Below are positions 34,477-43,791 of a stretch of 64,000 bases of DNA, one piece after another; position 1 is the first letter of the stretch; every line of letters begins with the position of its first letter. This DNA comes from JANXXV01 sp038230275 (lineage in GTDB: Bacteria; Acidobacteriota; Terriglobia; Bryobacterales; Bryobacteraceae), in assembly GCA_038230275.1 (NCBI GenBank), contig JBBRNO010000003.1:46544-110543 (forward strand), read 5' to 3'. The notes beneath the pieces were generated by a model. That model did not search any database and was not told where the DNA came from. It was given only the letters and a program-made list of their open reading frames with translations. The translations under genes and the position numbers were made by a program.

Positions 34477-36780
34477 GTGCAAAAATCGAATAGCCGACTC
34501 ACGGAAGCCTCTCTGCTGCACCATATCGCGCGGCTGCCGCACTCCCGTGCCTCCTTCAAACAACTGATCCGCGAATTCGGAGCCAAAGGCGGCGCACGCG
34601 TGGAAATGGAGGCGCTGCTGGCAAAGCTGAGCGATTCCGGGCAAGTGATTGAGCTGCGCGGCGGACAGTATGTGCTGCTTCGCGGCAGCCGCGAGTTTGC
34701 CGTGGGACGGCTGAACATGCACCGGGATGGCTACGGTTTTCTGATCTCGGACAAACCGGTAGAGGGAATCAAGGGCGACGTTTACATCCCGAAAGAATCC
34801 GCTTCGCAGGCAATGCACGGCGACCGGGTGGTTGTGCGCATCGCCCGAATTGAACGCGATGGAAGGGCCGACGGCGAGATCGTCAAGATTCTGAAGCGGG
34901 CACACATTACTGTTGTGGGCACATTCCAGGTGAAGCGCCGCGGGAACTTTGTGCAGCCGCAGGACGAGCGCATCCGGCAATGGATTGAGATTCCGGAAGG
35001 GATGGAAGTGCCTGCTTCGGGCTTGTCGGTAAATCGCGTGGGCGTGGAGCCCTACAAGATTGGAAAAGCCGAGGACATGGACGGGATGATTGTGAACGTG
35101 GAGATCCTGGACTATGCCGAAGATCAGGAGAACGCGGTGGGTCGCGTGCTTGAAGTGTTGGGGCACGCCGGTGACTTCGGGATTGACGTGGAGATCATCA
35201 TTCGCAAGCACCACATCCCGCATGAGTTTCCGGAGGCGGTGATCGCGCAGGCCCGTGCGTTTCCTGCAGAGGTTCCAATTGAGGAGATACTGGGGCGGCG
35301 TGACTTCCGGGAGCTTGCCATTGTGACGATCGATGGCGAGACTGCCAGAGATTTCGACGATGCGGTTTGGGTGGAACGGCATGAGAATGGGCATTACACA
35401 TTGCAAGTGCATATCGCTGACGTGAGCCACTATGTGCGGCCCGGGTCGCCTATCGATGACGAGGCTTCCCTGCGCGGCACTAGCGTGTACTTTCCGGACC
35501 GCGCGGTTCCCATGCTGCCGGTGGAACTGTCCAGCGAGTTGTGTTCGCTCAAGCCGCATGTGGACCGGCTGGTGCTGTCGGCGTTGCTGGAACTGGATGG
35601 TTCCGGCGACGTGGTTTCACAGGACTTCACGCGCGGCGTGATCCGTTCGGCCGAGCGGATGACATATACCAACGTGCATCTGCTGCTGAATGGCGACGCG
35701 GACCAGCGAGAGCGCTATGCGCCCTTGGTGCCGCACTTCGAACTGATGCAGGAACTGGCGCTGAAGCTGAACAAGAAGCGGGTGAAGCGGGGCTCCATCG
35801 ATTTCGATTTGCCGGAGCCGTTGATTGAGTTCGATCCCGACGGGAACATGATTGGCGTGCTGCGCAGTGAGCGGAACATCGCGCATCGCATCATCGAAGA
35901 ATTCATGCTGGCGGCGAATGAAGCGGTGGCGTCGCATTTGGAGGCGGCAAAGCTGGCATCGATTTACCGCATCCATGAGGTGCCCGATCCGAAGCGGATT
36001 ATGGACTTCGAAGAGGTGGCATCGCACTTTGGATACTCGCTGGGCGGTGAGGCGGTGGCAGTGCGGAAGTTCCGGACTATGGAGCGGAAGCGGGATGGAC
36101 GCAAGGTCTACACCGATGTGGTGCTGCCGTCGGAGCAGTTGACGGTCACATCGAGAAACTACCAGAAGCTGGTGGCGAAATTGGAAGGGAAACCCGAGGA
36201 GCGCATTCTGACGTATCTGATGCTGCGGTCATTGAAGCAGGCACGCTACAGCGAAGTGAATTCGGGGCATTTTGCATTGGCCGCCGATAGCTACACGCAT
36301 TTCACTTCGCCCATCCGCCGCTATCCCGATCTGATTGTGCATCGTATTTTGGCGGAGTATCTGGAGACCAAGCGGAGTTCCATTTCCGAGGAGCGCCTGC
36401 ACACGATTGCCGACGATTGTTCCTTCACCGAGCGGCGTTCCGACGATGCTGAGCGCGAATTGATGGAATGGAAGAAAGCGAAGTTCATGGAAGATCGCGT
36501 GGGGGATCAATTCAAGGGGTTGATCACCAGCACGACGCGGTTCGGGTTCTTCGTGGAGTTGGCGGATTTCTTTGTGGAAGGCTTGGTACCGATGGATTCG
36601 CTGCAAGGCGACTTCTTTAAGTTCCATGAGAATACGCGGAAGATCATCGGGGAGCGTTCGCGCAAGATGTTCTCCATTGGCGATGAGGTGGAAGTGGTTC
36701 TCGATCGTGTGGATGCGGTGGAGAGAAAGCTGACATTTTCCCTGGTTGCGGCCGAGACCCGAAAGAAGAAGAAACGCTAA
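34477..36780 (+). CDS. rnr: Ribonuclease R
   Basis: The 767-residue 3'-5' exoribonuclease has, in order, an N-terminal helix-turn-helix (about 1-70), two cold-shock domains (about 75-230, first YGFLISDKPVEGIKGDVYIP), the RNB catalytic domain (about 260-600; metal-binding Asps in TARDFDDAVWVE near 288-299 and the RNB motif SHYVRPGSPIDDEA), an S1 domain (DQFKGLITSTTRFGFFVEL, about 676-755) and a lysine-rich tail (KKKKR). It degrades structured RNA, including rRNA and mRNA fragments. It starts at a GTG only three bases after the pseudogene stop. Confidence 0.95.
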   Translation: MQKSNSRLTEASLLHHIARLPHSRASFKQLIREFGAKGGARVEMEALLAKLSDSGQVIELRGGQYVLLRGSREFAVGRLNMHRDGYGFLISDKPVEGIKGDVYIPKESASQAMHGDRVVVRIARIERDGRADGEIVKILKRAHITVVGTFQVKRRGNFVQPQDERIRQWIEIPEGMEVPASGLSVNRVGVEPYKIGKAEDMDGMIVNVEILDYAEDQENAVGRVLEVLGHAGDFGIDVEIIIRKHHIPHEFPEAVIAQARAFPAEVPIEEILGRRDFRELAIVTIDGETARDFDDAVWVERHENGHYTLQVHIADVSHYVRPGSPIDDEASLRGTSVYFPDRAVPMLPVELSSELCSLKPHVDRLVLSALLELDGSGDVVSQDFTRGVIRSAERMTYTNVHLLLNGDADQRERYAPLVPHFELMQELALKLNKKRVKRGSIDFDLPEPLIEFDPDGNMIGVLRSERNIAHRIIEEFMLAANEAVASHLEAAKLASIYRIHEVPDPKRIMDFEEVASHFGYSLGGEAVAVRKFRTMERKRDGRKVYTDVVLPSEQLTVTSRNYQKLVAKLEGKPEERILTYLMLRSLKQARYSEVNSGHFALAADSYTHFTSPIRRYPDLIVHRILAEYLETKRSSISEERLHTIADDCSFTERRSDDAERELMEWKKAKFMEDRVGDQFKGLITSTTRFGFFVELADFFVEGLVPMDSLQGDFFKFHENTRKIIGERSRKMFSIGDEVEVVLDRVDAVERKLTFSLVAAETRKKKKR

Positions 36781-36845
36781 TCGAGCGCTCCCCCTGTAGC
36801 CGGATTCGATTTCAGCCGATCTTGCAATCATACTCAAGAGCGTCC

Positions 36846-37622
36846 ATGTCAACCCTCTGGTACTACGCCTCTGAAGATCGCCAAATGGGCCCGATACCCG
36901 AGCCGGAGCTCGATCGGCTGGTAGCCAGCGGCGAAATTCTGCCTTACACCCTGGTCTGGCATGAGGGAATGCCAGAGTGGCAAACCTATTCCAGCCTGCG
37001 TAGCGAGACGGCGGTGTCAAAGGCTGGTTCGGACTCCTCCGCAATTCCTGGGGTGGTCGGCATGTGCAGCCAGTGCGAAGAAGTGGAACTGCACTCGGAA
37101 ATGGTCCGCTTCGGCGAGAAATGGGTCTGCGCGAAATGTAAAGACACCTACACTCAGCGCTTGCGCGAAGGGACACTTACTGGACCAATGGTGTACGCGG
37201 GTTTCTGGACTCGCGGCGGCGCTCTGCTGATTGACGGCATCATCCTTCTGGTGATAAACCTCTTCGTTCAATTGGCCTACGCCGGGGCAAACTCCGTGCA
37301 AACGATCAGCGGCTATTTTTTAGCGAGTCAGATGATTGTGCTCAAATTGTTGCAACTGACCACCCAGGCCGTCTATTTCTCCGCTTTCGTCTACCAACTG
37401 GGAGCGACGCCAGGGAAACTGGCGCTGGGCTGCCGCGTGGTTACAGCCGACGGCGGCAATCTCACCTTGCCCCGCTCCATCGCGCGCTTTTTCGCCTCGC
37501 TGATCAGTAGTTTCACCATTGGCATTGGCTATATCGTTGCCGCTTTTGACGATCAGAAGCGCACTATACATGATCGTATCTGCGATACTCGGGTTATCGT
37601 GAAGTCCGGTCGTCTTCGGTGA
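36846..37622 (+). CDS. GYF_2 / zinc-ribbon / RDD membrane protein
   Basis: The 258 residues carry a GYF_2 domain (about 3-52: LWYYASEDRQMGPIPEPELD followed by RLVASGEILPYTLVWHEGMP) and a four-Cys zinc-ribbon (CSQCEEVELHSEMVRFGEKW followed by VCAKC, about 75-99). An RDD membrane domain follows (about 110-250, starting YAGFWTRGGALLIDGIILLV, with GATPGKLALGCRVV and DDQKRTIHDRICDTRVI). RDD domains are multi-helix membrane modules, some linked to ion antiport. GYF_2 domains bind proline-rich peptides. The start is the ATG at 36846. Its TGA overlaps the next GTG, opening a nine-gene tightly coupled operon. Confidence 0.85.
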   Translation: MSTLWYYASEDRQMGPIPEPELDRLVASGEILPYTLVWHEGMPEWQTYSSLRSETAVSKAGSDSSAIPGVVGMCSQCEEVELHSEMVRFGEKWVCAKCKDTYTQRLREGTLTGPMVYAGFWTRGGALLIDGIILLVINLFVQLAYAGANSVQTISGYFLASQMIVLKLLQLTTQAVYFSAFVYQLGATPGKLALGCRVVTADGGNLTLPRSIARFFASLISSFTIGIGYIVAAFDDQKRTIHDRICDTRVIVKSGRLR

Positions 37623-38200
37623 CAGCCCTGCAATGCAGCCAATGCGGTTCTCCCCTGCTGGACGGGGACCTGGGCACTTCCGAATTACACGAATGCCCCG
37701 GCTGCGGCAGCCCCACGCGCGCCTTCGTTTTCCCGGCCTATTACCGCACTGCGACGCCTACGAAAACGGCAGCCATTGTGGAAGGCGAATCCAGCTGCTT
37801 CTTCCATCCACAAAAGCGGGCCGTCGTGCCCTGCGACGAATGCGGACGGTTTCTCTGCGCGCTGTGCCGGGTGGAATTCGGCGAGCGGAATATCTGCCCG
37901 GGCTGCATCGATGCGGGGATGCGAAAGGGCGAGCTGCCAGCCCTGGAAATGACGCGCCGCCGCTACGATTCCATTGCCTTGGGCGTGGCGACGTTGCCGG
38001 CCTTTTTGGTCTGGCCCACTTTGATTACCGGTCCGCTGGCTATCTATCTAACAATTCGCCATTGGGGTGATCCGGCTGGACTGCTGCCGCGGAACCGTTG
38101 GCGTTTTGTGGCCGCCTTGTCCTTTGGGTTGATCCAAACGGGTGCCTGGGCGGCACTTTTCCTGTTCCTGTTCGTCAGCCGGAATAAGCTATTGGTATGA
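37619..38200 (+). CDS. Membrane protein with N-terminal zinc ribbon and B-box-like zinc finger
   Basis: The 193-residue protein has a first zinc ribbon (CSQCGSPLLDGDLGTSELHE then CPGCG, about 6-30). A second B-box-like finger follows (CFFHPQKRAVVPCDECGRFL, then CALCRVEFGERNICPGC, about 60-98). Two hydrophobic segments follow (about 121-145, VATLPAFLVWPTLITGPLAI, and about 163-187). It starts at a GTG overlapping the preceding stop, and ends in an ATGA overlap with the next gene. The finger has the C-x2-H-x8-C-x2-C pattern that recurs in the small gene at 38634-38930. No family function is known to me. Confidence 0.75.
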   Translation: MTALQCSQCGSPLLDGDLGTSELHECPGCGSPTRAFVFPAYYRTATPTKTAAIVEGESSCFFHPQKRAVVPCDECGRFLCALCRVEFGERNICPGCIDAGMRKGELPALEMTRRRYDSIALGVATLPAFLVWPTLITGPLAIYLTIRHWGDPAGLLPRNRWRFVAALSFGLIQTGAWAALFLFLFVSRNKLLV

Positions 38201-38661
38201 CGTACCGGCGGCTCCCTGGGAAACGTCGCAAGTTGGGCGGAAACTCCACGTTGTGGGTTTCGGAAGATCACCTGTTGCTGGTGAAATCCACTCGCTTTGC
38301 CGAACAATATAGACGATTCTACTTCCGTGATATTCAGGCTATCCTCATTCGCGAGAAGCGATATTCGCCGACCCGCAACGCCGTGGATGTAATTCTGTGG
38401 CTGGGGGTGGTTTGGATTTATCTGGCGCATGCGCCTGTGACGGCATTGTTCGGCGCCGCGCTGCTGCTGTACAAGAGGTTTTCCGGACCGTACTGTGTGT
38501 GCCAAATTCAAACGGCTGTGCAAACCGAAACGCTGCCGTCACTTTACCGGCTGAGCGTGGCGCGGCAGGTGATAGATCAACTTTCTCCGCTGATTGAAGC
38601 GGCACAGACCGTCAAGGTTGAGGAGGGTTCGCCATCGGAACCGTCGGCACAAGCAACCTAA
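38197..38661 (+). CDS. Membrane protein of unknown function
   Basis: The 154-residue protein has an N-terminal pleckstrin-like beta region (GNSTLWVSEDHLLLVKSTRF, then AEQYRRFYFRDIQAILIREK). One or two membrane helices follow (about 66-95, VDVILWLGVVWIYLAHAPVT), then a cytoplasmic C-terminal part (SVARQVIDQLSPLIEAAQT). It resembles bacterial PH-like DUF domains in general shape only. It is coupled to the upstream gene by an ATGA overlap. Its last 14 codons contain the AGGAGG that seems to serve the next gene. Confidence 0.65.
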   Translation: MTYRRLPGKRRKLGGNSTLWVSEDHLLLVKSTRFAEQYRRFYFRDIQAILIREKRYSPTRNAVDVILWLGVVWIYLAHAPVTALFGAALLLYKRFSGPYCVCQIQTAVQTETLPSLYRLSVARQVIDQLSPLIEAAQTVKVEEGSPSEPSAQAT

Positions 38662-38930
38662 GCGCTCAGCGCTGTTTCCACCACGACGGGCGCGAGGCAG
38701 TGGCACGATGCCCTGGCTGTTCGCGATTCTACTGCCGCGAGTGCGTGGTGGAACATGACGGCAAACTGTTCTGTGCGGCGTGTCTGAAACCGAAGGCCGC
38801 GCCGGTGAAAGTGCAAGGCCAGTTTGCGAATGTCTGGCAGCCGGCGGCCGGGTTCCTCACTGGCTGGCTGGTGCTGTATTGGCTGGCGCAGTTTCTGCTG
38901 CTGCTACCCACCGCGGTGCACGACAAATGA
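38634..38930 (+). CDS. Small B-box-like zinc-finger membrane protein, apparent ATC start
   Basis: The conserved finger RCFHHDGREAVARCPGCSRF continuing YCRECVVEHDGKLFCAACL, plus one C-terminal helix (about 75-92, WQPAAGFLTGWLVLYWLAQF), forms a 98-residue protein. The only canonical start in frame (GTG at 38700) would remove the first Cys and His of the finger. An AGGAGG at 38621-38626 sits 7 bases before an in-frame ATC at 38634, so I place the start there. If ATC is not used, the product is 76 residues from 38700. The stop TGA overlaps the ATG of the next gene. A decayed start codon is the alternative. Confidence 0.6.
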   Translation: MGTVGTSNLSAQRCFHHDGREAVARCPGCSRFYCRECVVEHDGKLFCAACLKPKAAPVKVQGQFANVWQPAAGFLTGWLVLYWLAQFLLLLPTAVHDK

Positions 38931-40489
38931 CAGACAACGGTAAACCTGCGCTGGAAATTCTGGAAGAGGCGGTGCATCTGCTGCGGTCTTTGCCGATGGC
39001 GGTGCTGTGCCTGTATTTCATTGGCGCGCTGCCGTATCTTCTGGGGTCCCTCTACTTCTGGGGGGACATGAGTGAGGGCGCCTTTGCGCAAGATCACGCC
39101 GGGTTGGAATCGCTGTTGGTGGTGATGCTGTTCGTGTGGATGAACTGCTGGCAGACTGCTTTCGCGGGGGAACTGCGGGCGAGGCTATCCGGCAATCCCA
39201 GCGCGCCGTGGACGCTGCAGCGGATTGGACGAATGGTGTTGGTGCAAGGCGGGATTCAACCTACGTGTTTTCTTCTGCTGCCGCTGGCCGCATTGGTCAC
39301 GCTGCCATTCGGCAGGGTCTTCGGGTTCTATCAGAGCGTCAACTGCGACGACGGCGGCAGCAGCTTCTCTGAAGCGATAACAGCCGCGCGCAAGCAGGCG
39401 GCTAGATGGCCGCGGCAAAACTGGATTGTGCTCAGCCTGCTTTCGTTGTCAGGCCTGGTCTGCTTTTTGAACTTCGTCCTGGTGATCTTCAACGGCGCGT
39501 ACCTGCTAAGAAGTTTTTTCGGAGTCGAAACCATGGTGACCCGCAGCACGTGGAGCATCGTCAACAGTACGTTCTTCGCCGCCGTGGCATCGCTCACCTA
39601 CCTGGCGGTGGACCCGCTGGTGAAGGCGGTATACGCCTTACGTTGTTTCTACGGAGATGCACAGAGCAGCGGCGAAGACCTGCGCGCCAGACTCCGAGGA
39701 ATCCCTATCGCCAAACTGACGGCCGCCGCGCTTGTTGCCTTCGTGTTGTTGGTCCCTGCCTATGCGGAAACGGTTTCCACCGCCAAGCTGGATAGAGCGA
39801 TGGATTCAGTAATTCAACAGCCGCAGTTCAGTTGGCGCCTGCCTAGACAGGCGGAGCCGCCGGGACAGAACAGCGGAATTCTGTTGTTCTTCGAACGAAT
39901 GGGCGAGTGGATCAAACAGGGAATCAAAACGCTGCTGGAGTGGTACCAGAAGATGTTCGGCGGCGATAACGGTGTACGCGAATTGCCTGCCGCGGGCGGA
40001 GTGGCAGCGGGCGTGCGATTCCTGACCATCTTCCTTACAGCTTCTTTGTTGATCGTCGCCGGTTTCGTAATCTACCGGGCATTCAGCCAACGCCGGAGAC
40101 CCCTGGCGGCGGTGGAAAGTGTTGCGGCCAGGGCCATTGACATAGCCGCGGACACCGCCTCGGCCGATCAATTGCCGGAAGAAGAGTGGATGCGCATGGG
40201 CCGCGAGCTGCTGGCCGCGGGCGACCTTCGGCTCAGCGTCCGCGCACTGTACCTGGGTGCATTGGCTAATCTGGCCCGGCGAGAGTTGATCAGCCTCAAC
40301 AAGGCGAAGACGAACCGCGATTACCGCAGGGAACTGGAGCGGCGCGCCCGCGCGATACCTCACATTCTGCCCGCCTTTGGACAAAGTATCGGTATCTATG
40401 AGCGCACCTGGTATGGGCGTCATGCGGCTGACCGCGTCACGGTGCAGGAATTGATCGGCATGGTGGAAAGGATGAGGGCGAATGCCTAA
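38927..40489 (+). CDS. Polytopic membrane protein with C-terminal DUF4129
   Basis: The 520-residue protein has about six membrane helices in the first 300 residues, a seventh helix at about 355-375 (VRFLTIFLTASLLIVAGFVI), and a cytoplasmic DUF4129 domain at the end (about 405-510). The latter reads EEEWMRMGRELLAAGDLRLS, ALYLGALANLARRELISLNK, TNRDYRRELERRA and ERTWYGRHA. DUF4129 genes are regularly found next to MoxR and DUF58 genes, and the domain may contact them. The start is the ATG at 38927 in an ATGA overlap; the frame is open further upstream but within the zinc-finger gene. It overlaps DUF4350 by 8 bases. Confidence 0.82.
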   Translation: MTDNGKPALEILEEAVHLLRSLPMAVLCLYFIGALPYLLGSLYFWGDMSEGAFAQDHAGLESLLVVMLFVWMNCWQTAFAGELRARLSGNPSAPWTLQRIGRMVLVQGGIQPTCFLLLPLAALVTLPFGRVFGFYQSVNCDDGGSSFSEAITAARKQAARWPRQNWIVLSLLSLSGLVCFLNFVLVIFNGAYLLRSFFGVETMVTRSTWSIVNSTFFAAVASLTYLAVDPLVKAVYALRCFYGDAQSSGEDLRARLRGIPIAKLTAAALVAFVLLVPAYAETVSTAKLDRAMDSVIQQPQFSWRLPRQAEPPGQNSGILLFFERMGEWIKQGIKTLLEWYQKMFGGDNGVRELPAAGGVAAGVRFLTIFLTASLLIVAGFVIYRAFSQRRRPLAAVESVAARAIDIAADTASADQLPEEEWMRMGRELLAAGDLRLSVRALYLGALANLARRELISLNKAKTNRDYRRELERRARAIPHILPAFGQSIGIYERTWYGRHAADRVTVQELIGMVERMRANA

Positions 40490-41528
40490 CCGGCGGCTGG
40501 CAATCTTCCTCTTTGCGCTGCTGCTGGCCGGCTTCGTGGCTGGTCTGGTGGAGATCTTTGCGCTACGTACGGAACACGGCGATGTGTTTCCGCCGTACTC
40601 TACATTCCGCGCCGACCCTCTGGGGACGAAGGCGTTGTATGAGAGCCTGGGACAGCTAAGCGAGTTCCGTGTCTCACGCAATTTCGCATCCATGGACAAG
40701 ATCGGCGATCCGCACGGCGGCTTGCTATTCCTGGGACTGGCGGCGGGGCCATTCTTCGCATCGCCAAAAGAAACGCTGGAACATTTCCCGCTCTGGGCGG
40801 CGCAAGGTAACCGCGTGGTGGTCAGCTTTCTTCCGCTGGCCGCCGGTGACATCACCATGCATTCCGGCGCGGCGGGCAAGGCCTTGCAGTTCGAGGTAGG
40901 CTTTGAACCGGCACGAAATCCGCGCCACCGGACCCTGTACTTCAAAGACCTGGCAGCGGAATGGAGGGTGTTGATTTCTACCGGCGGCCACCCGCGAATT
41001 ATCGCTCGAGATTTCGGAAAGGGCGCCATCATTCTGTGTGCCGATTCCTACCTGTTCAGCAACGAAGCCATCCTGAGAGACCGGCAAACGCGGCTGATTG
41101 CGCAGTTGCTGGGGGACGCCCGCAACGTGGTCTTCGACGAAGCCCACAATGGGATGCGCGAAGAAGCCAGCCTGGGCACACTGGCCCGGCGCTACCGGCT
41201 GCATGGCTTCGCGGTCGCGTTACTGCTGCTGGCGGGACTGTTTGTGTGGAAGAGTTCGGCGCGCTTTCTGCCCGCGCTTTCCGAAGAAGACCGGCTGGAT
41301 GCAGTGTCCGGCAAAGACGCAGCTTCGGGCCTGGTAAAGCTGCTGAAGCGAAGTGTTCCGAAGGCGCGATTGGCTGCCGTGTGCCTGGCCGAATGGAAGC
41401 GATCACCGCAATTGCAGCAGCGCTGTGGAAAGCAGAAGATCGATCGCATCGAAGCTGCCGGGAAGGCGCAGAGCGATCCCGTGCAACTCTACCGGGCCAT
41501 CCATCAAATTCTCGCGGAAAGAACATGA
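40482..41528 (+). CDS. DUF4350 domain-containing membrane protein
   Basis: The 348-residue protein has an N-terminal helix (about 5-25, LAIFLFALLLAGFVAGLVEI). A Rossmann-like GATase-like DUF4350 domain follows (about 35-230: YSTFRADPLGTKALYESLGQ, then LLFLGLAAGPFFASPKETLE, then ILCADSYLFSNEAILRDRQT, then VVFDEAHNGM). A second membrane helix (about 237-255) and a C-terminal cytoplasmic tail complete it. DUF4350 genes occur beside MoxR and DUF58 in many phyla. Its ATG is inside the DUF4129 gene and its TGA overlaps the moxR ATG. Confidence 0.82.
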   Translation: MPNRRLAIFLFALLLAGFVAGLVEIFALRTEHGDVFPPYSTFRADPLGTKALYESLGQLSEFRVSRNFASMDKIGDPHGGLLFLGLAAGPFFASPKETLEHFPLWAAQGNRVVVSFLPLAAGDITMHSGAAGKALQFEVGFEPARNPRHRTLYFKDLAAEWRVLISTGGHPRIIARDFGKGAIILCADSYLFSNEAILRDRQTRLIAQLLGDARNVVFDEAHNGMREEASLGTLARRYRLHGFAVALLLLAGLFVWKSSARFLPALSEEDRLDAVSGKDAASGLVKLLKRSVPKARLAAVCLAEWKRSPQLQQRCGKQKIDRIEAAGKAQSDPVQLYRAIHQILAERT

Positions 41529-42472
41529 CCGATAACGTAACCCAGTTGAATGCGGTGCTGGAAAGCATCCGAGGCGAAGTGAGGAAGGTGATCATCGGCC
41601 AGGACCAGGTGTTGGACCGATGCCTGGCGGCGATCTTGACTGGCCATCACGCGCTGATTGAAGGCACGCCGGGCACCGGCAAAACGCTGCTGGTGAAAAC
41701 CCTGGCGCGGGTCCTGGGATGCGAGTTTGCGCGCATTCAGTTCACCCCGGATCTGATGCCGGCCGACATCACCGGCACCAGCGTATTTAATCTGCAACGC
41801 AATGAGTTCACGCTGATCAAAGGGCCCATCTTCACGTCGTTCTTGCTGGCCGATGAGATCAACCGCGCGCCTGCCAAGACGCAGTCGGCGCTCTTGCAGG
41901 CCATGCAGGAACGGACGGTGACTATTGACCGCGACACGCACCAGCTGCCGCCGAACTTCACCGTCTTCGCCACGCAGAACCCCATTGAATACGAAGGCAC
42001 CTATCCGCTTCCCGAAGCGCAGAAGGACCGTTTCATGCTGAAGATTTCGATGGGCTGGCCGGAACGCGATCAGGAATTGACGCTGGCGCAGAGGATGCTG
42101 GGGGACAACGCGCCCGAGGCCACCGCGGTGCAGCAGGTGACCACTGCCCTGCCCCAGATGCAGCGCACGCTACAGGAAATTGTAGTGCGCGAAGAACTGC
42201 TGAACTATGTGGTGGACGTGATCCGGCGCACGCGCGTTCATGAAAGCGTGCAAGTGGGCGCCGGCCCTAGAGCCACGCAGGCGCTATTGCTGGCCAGCCG
42301 CGCGCATGCCGCCATCGCGGGCCGCGACTTCGTGACACCCGACGATGTAAAGTCGATGGCGTATCCAGTTCTGGAGCACCGGCTGATGCTGCGGCCGGAG
42401 TATGAAATCGAAGGTCTGACGGCGACTGAAGTAGTAACTAAGATCCTGCAGGACGTGCCGGTTCCCAGATGA
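41525..42472 (+). CDS. MoxR-family AAA+ ATPase
   Basis: The 315-residue AAA+ ATPase has Walker A GTPGTGKT at 47-54 and Walker B LLADE at 107-111. Sensor 1 is in FVFATQNPIEYEGTYPLPEA-like context (VFATQNPIEYEGTYPLPEAQ) and the arginine finger lies in KDRFML. The C-terminal lid has the conserved YVVDVIRRTR and GAGPRATQALLLASRAHAAI. MoxR ATPases act as chaperones for maturation of partner proteins and nearly always neighbour a DUF58 gene, as here. Starts in an ATGA overlap with DUF4350. Confidence 0.95.
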   Translation: MTDNVTQLNAVLESIRGEVRKVIIGQDQVLDRCLAAILTGHHALIEGTPGTGKTLLVKTLARVLGCEFARIQFTPDLMPADITGTSVFNLQRNEFTLIKGPIFTSFLLADEINRAPAKTQSALLQAMQERTVTIDRDTHQLPPNFTVFATQNPIEYEGTYPLPEAQKDRFMLKISMGWPERDQELTLAQRMLGDNAPEATAVQQVTTALPQMQRTLQEIVVREELLNYVVDVIRRTRVHESVQVGAGPRATQALLLASRAHAAIAGRDFVTPDDVKSMAYPVLEHRLMLRPEYEIEGLTATEVVTKILQDVPVPR

Positions 42473-43791
42473 TGGTCCCCGGCTCAAGACTGCTGTGGTT
42501 GGTGGCGCTCGCGCTGTTGCCGGGCGCGGCCGTGGCGGCGTTTGTGCCATCGACAAGCGGTGTAGCCATCGGAGCAGCCATCGTAGCGCTGGTGCTGGCG
42601 GCGGCCGATGCGTTCCTCTCAAGAGGGTGCTTGCAGGGCTTCCGCGTGATTCTGCCGGATATCGTACGGCTGGCCAAGGATCGCGCCGCGGAGTTTGAAG
42701 TCCGGGTGGAGCGTCCGCACGATACCGAAGAAGCACTGCGGCTGGGTTTCGCCTTTCCGCGCGGCATTGTTCCCGAGAATGAGGATCTAGTCACCATACT
42801 GCCGGGCGGGTCCACTGCCTCGCGGCTGAATTGGAGATGCACGCCGCACGAACGCGGATCGTACCGGTTGGATCGCTGCTATCTTGAATCGACGTCGCGC
42901 CTGGGCTTCTGGTTAATCCGGGCGGCAGTGCCGGTGGCATGCGAAATCCGCGTCTATCCCAATCTGTTGAGCGATCGTGAGAGCGCCGCGTCGCTGCTGC
43001 TGAACCGCGGCCAGGTTGGATCGCATGTGCAGCGGCAGGTCGGCCAGGGGCGGGAATTTGAAAAGCTCCGCGAGTACAGCCCCGGCGACAGCTTCGATGA
43101 GATTCATTGGAAGGCGACCGCGCGCCGCGGCCATCCCATCACCAAAGTGTTTCAGATCGAGAAGACGCAGGAAGTGTACGTGCTGATCGATTCGTCGCGG
43201 CTGTCGGCGCGCGATTCCGGCGGTGATTCCATATTGGAGCGCTTCATCACGGCGGGACTGCTGCTGGGCGTCGCGGCCGAGCGCCAGGGCGATCTGTTTG
43301 GGCTCGTCAGCTTCAGCGACCGCGTGGATCGCTTCGTACCGGCCAAGAGTGGAAAGAGCCACTACAGCGTCTGCCGCGATGCACTCTACACCGTGAAAGA
43401 GCGGCTGGTCTCTCCGGATTTCTATGAGCTGTGTACCTTCATCCGGCTACGCCTGCGACGCCGCGCGCTGCTGTTGATCCTTACCGAACTGGACGACCCG
43501 GTGCTGGCCGAAGCCTTCGAGCGCAGCATCCAACTGATCGCCCGGCAACATCTGGTGATGGTGAGCGCGCTGAAGCCATCCGGGCTGGGGCCACTGTTTC
43601 AAGGGACGCCCGCGAACTACGAATCGGACATCTACAACAAGCTGGCGAGCCACATGCGCTGGCAGAAACTGCAGGAGGTCAGTAAAAGGCTGCGGCAGCG
43701 CGGTGTGCAGTTCTCGCTGCTGGAACCGGAGAACCTGGCGTTGCAATTGAACGCTCAGTATCGTTCGGTGAAGCAGAGGCAGTTGCTATGA
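42469..43791 (+). CDS. DUF58 domain-containing protein (MoxR partner)
   Basis: The 440-residue protein has two N-terminal membrane helices (about 5-45) and a beta-sandwich region. The DUF58 core around 200-225 (LREYSPGDSFDEIHWKATAR then RGHPITKVFQIE) is the classic REY-x-PGD-x-I-x-WK-x-TAR signature. A vWA-like Rossmann fold follows (VYVLIDSSRLSARDSGGDSI, SFSDRVDRFVPA). It is thought to bind the MoxR ATPase or its client. Starts ATGATG overlapping the moxR stop, and its TGA overlaps the SpoIIM ATG. Confidence 0.93.
   Translation: MMVPGSRLLWLVALALLPGAAVAAFVPSTSGVAIGAAIVALVLAAADAFLSRGCLQGFRVILPDIVRLAKDRAAEFEVRVERPHDTEEALRLGFAFPRGIVPENEDLVTILPGGSTASRLNWRCTPHERGSYRLDRCYLESTSRLGFWLIRAAVPVACEIRVYPNLLSDRESAASLLLNRGQVGSHVQRQVGQGREFEKLREYSPGDSFDEIHWKATARRGHPITKVFQIEKTQEVYVLIDSSRLSARDSGGDSILERFITAGLLLGVAAERQGDLFGLVSFSDRVDRFVPAKSGKSHYSVCRDALYTVKERLVSPDFYELCTFIRLRLRRRALLLILTELDDPVLAEAFERSIQLIARQHLVMVSALKPSGLGPLFQGTPANYESDIYNKLASHMRWQKLQEVSKRLRQRGVQFSLLEPENLALQLNAQYRSVKQRQLL

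Noticed and set aside
32905..35559. Minus-strand open frame of 884 codons
   Set aside because: It is antisense to rnr and the sigma-54 remnant, whose own domains are clear; its low-complexity composition is a high-GC shadow. Only its last part overlaps the true small secreted pseudogene.
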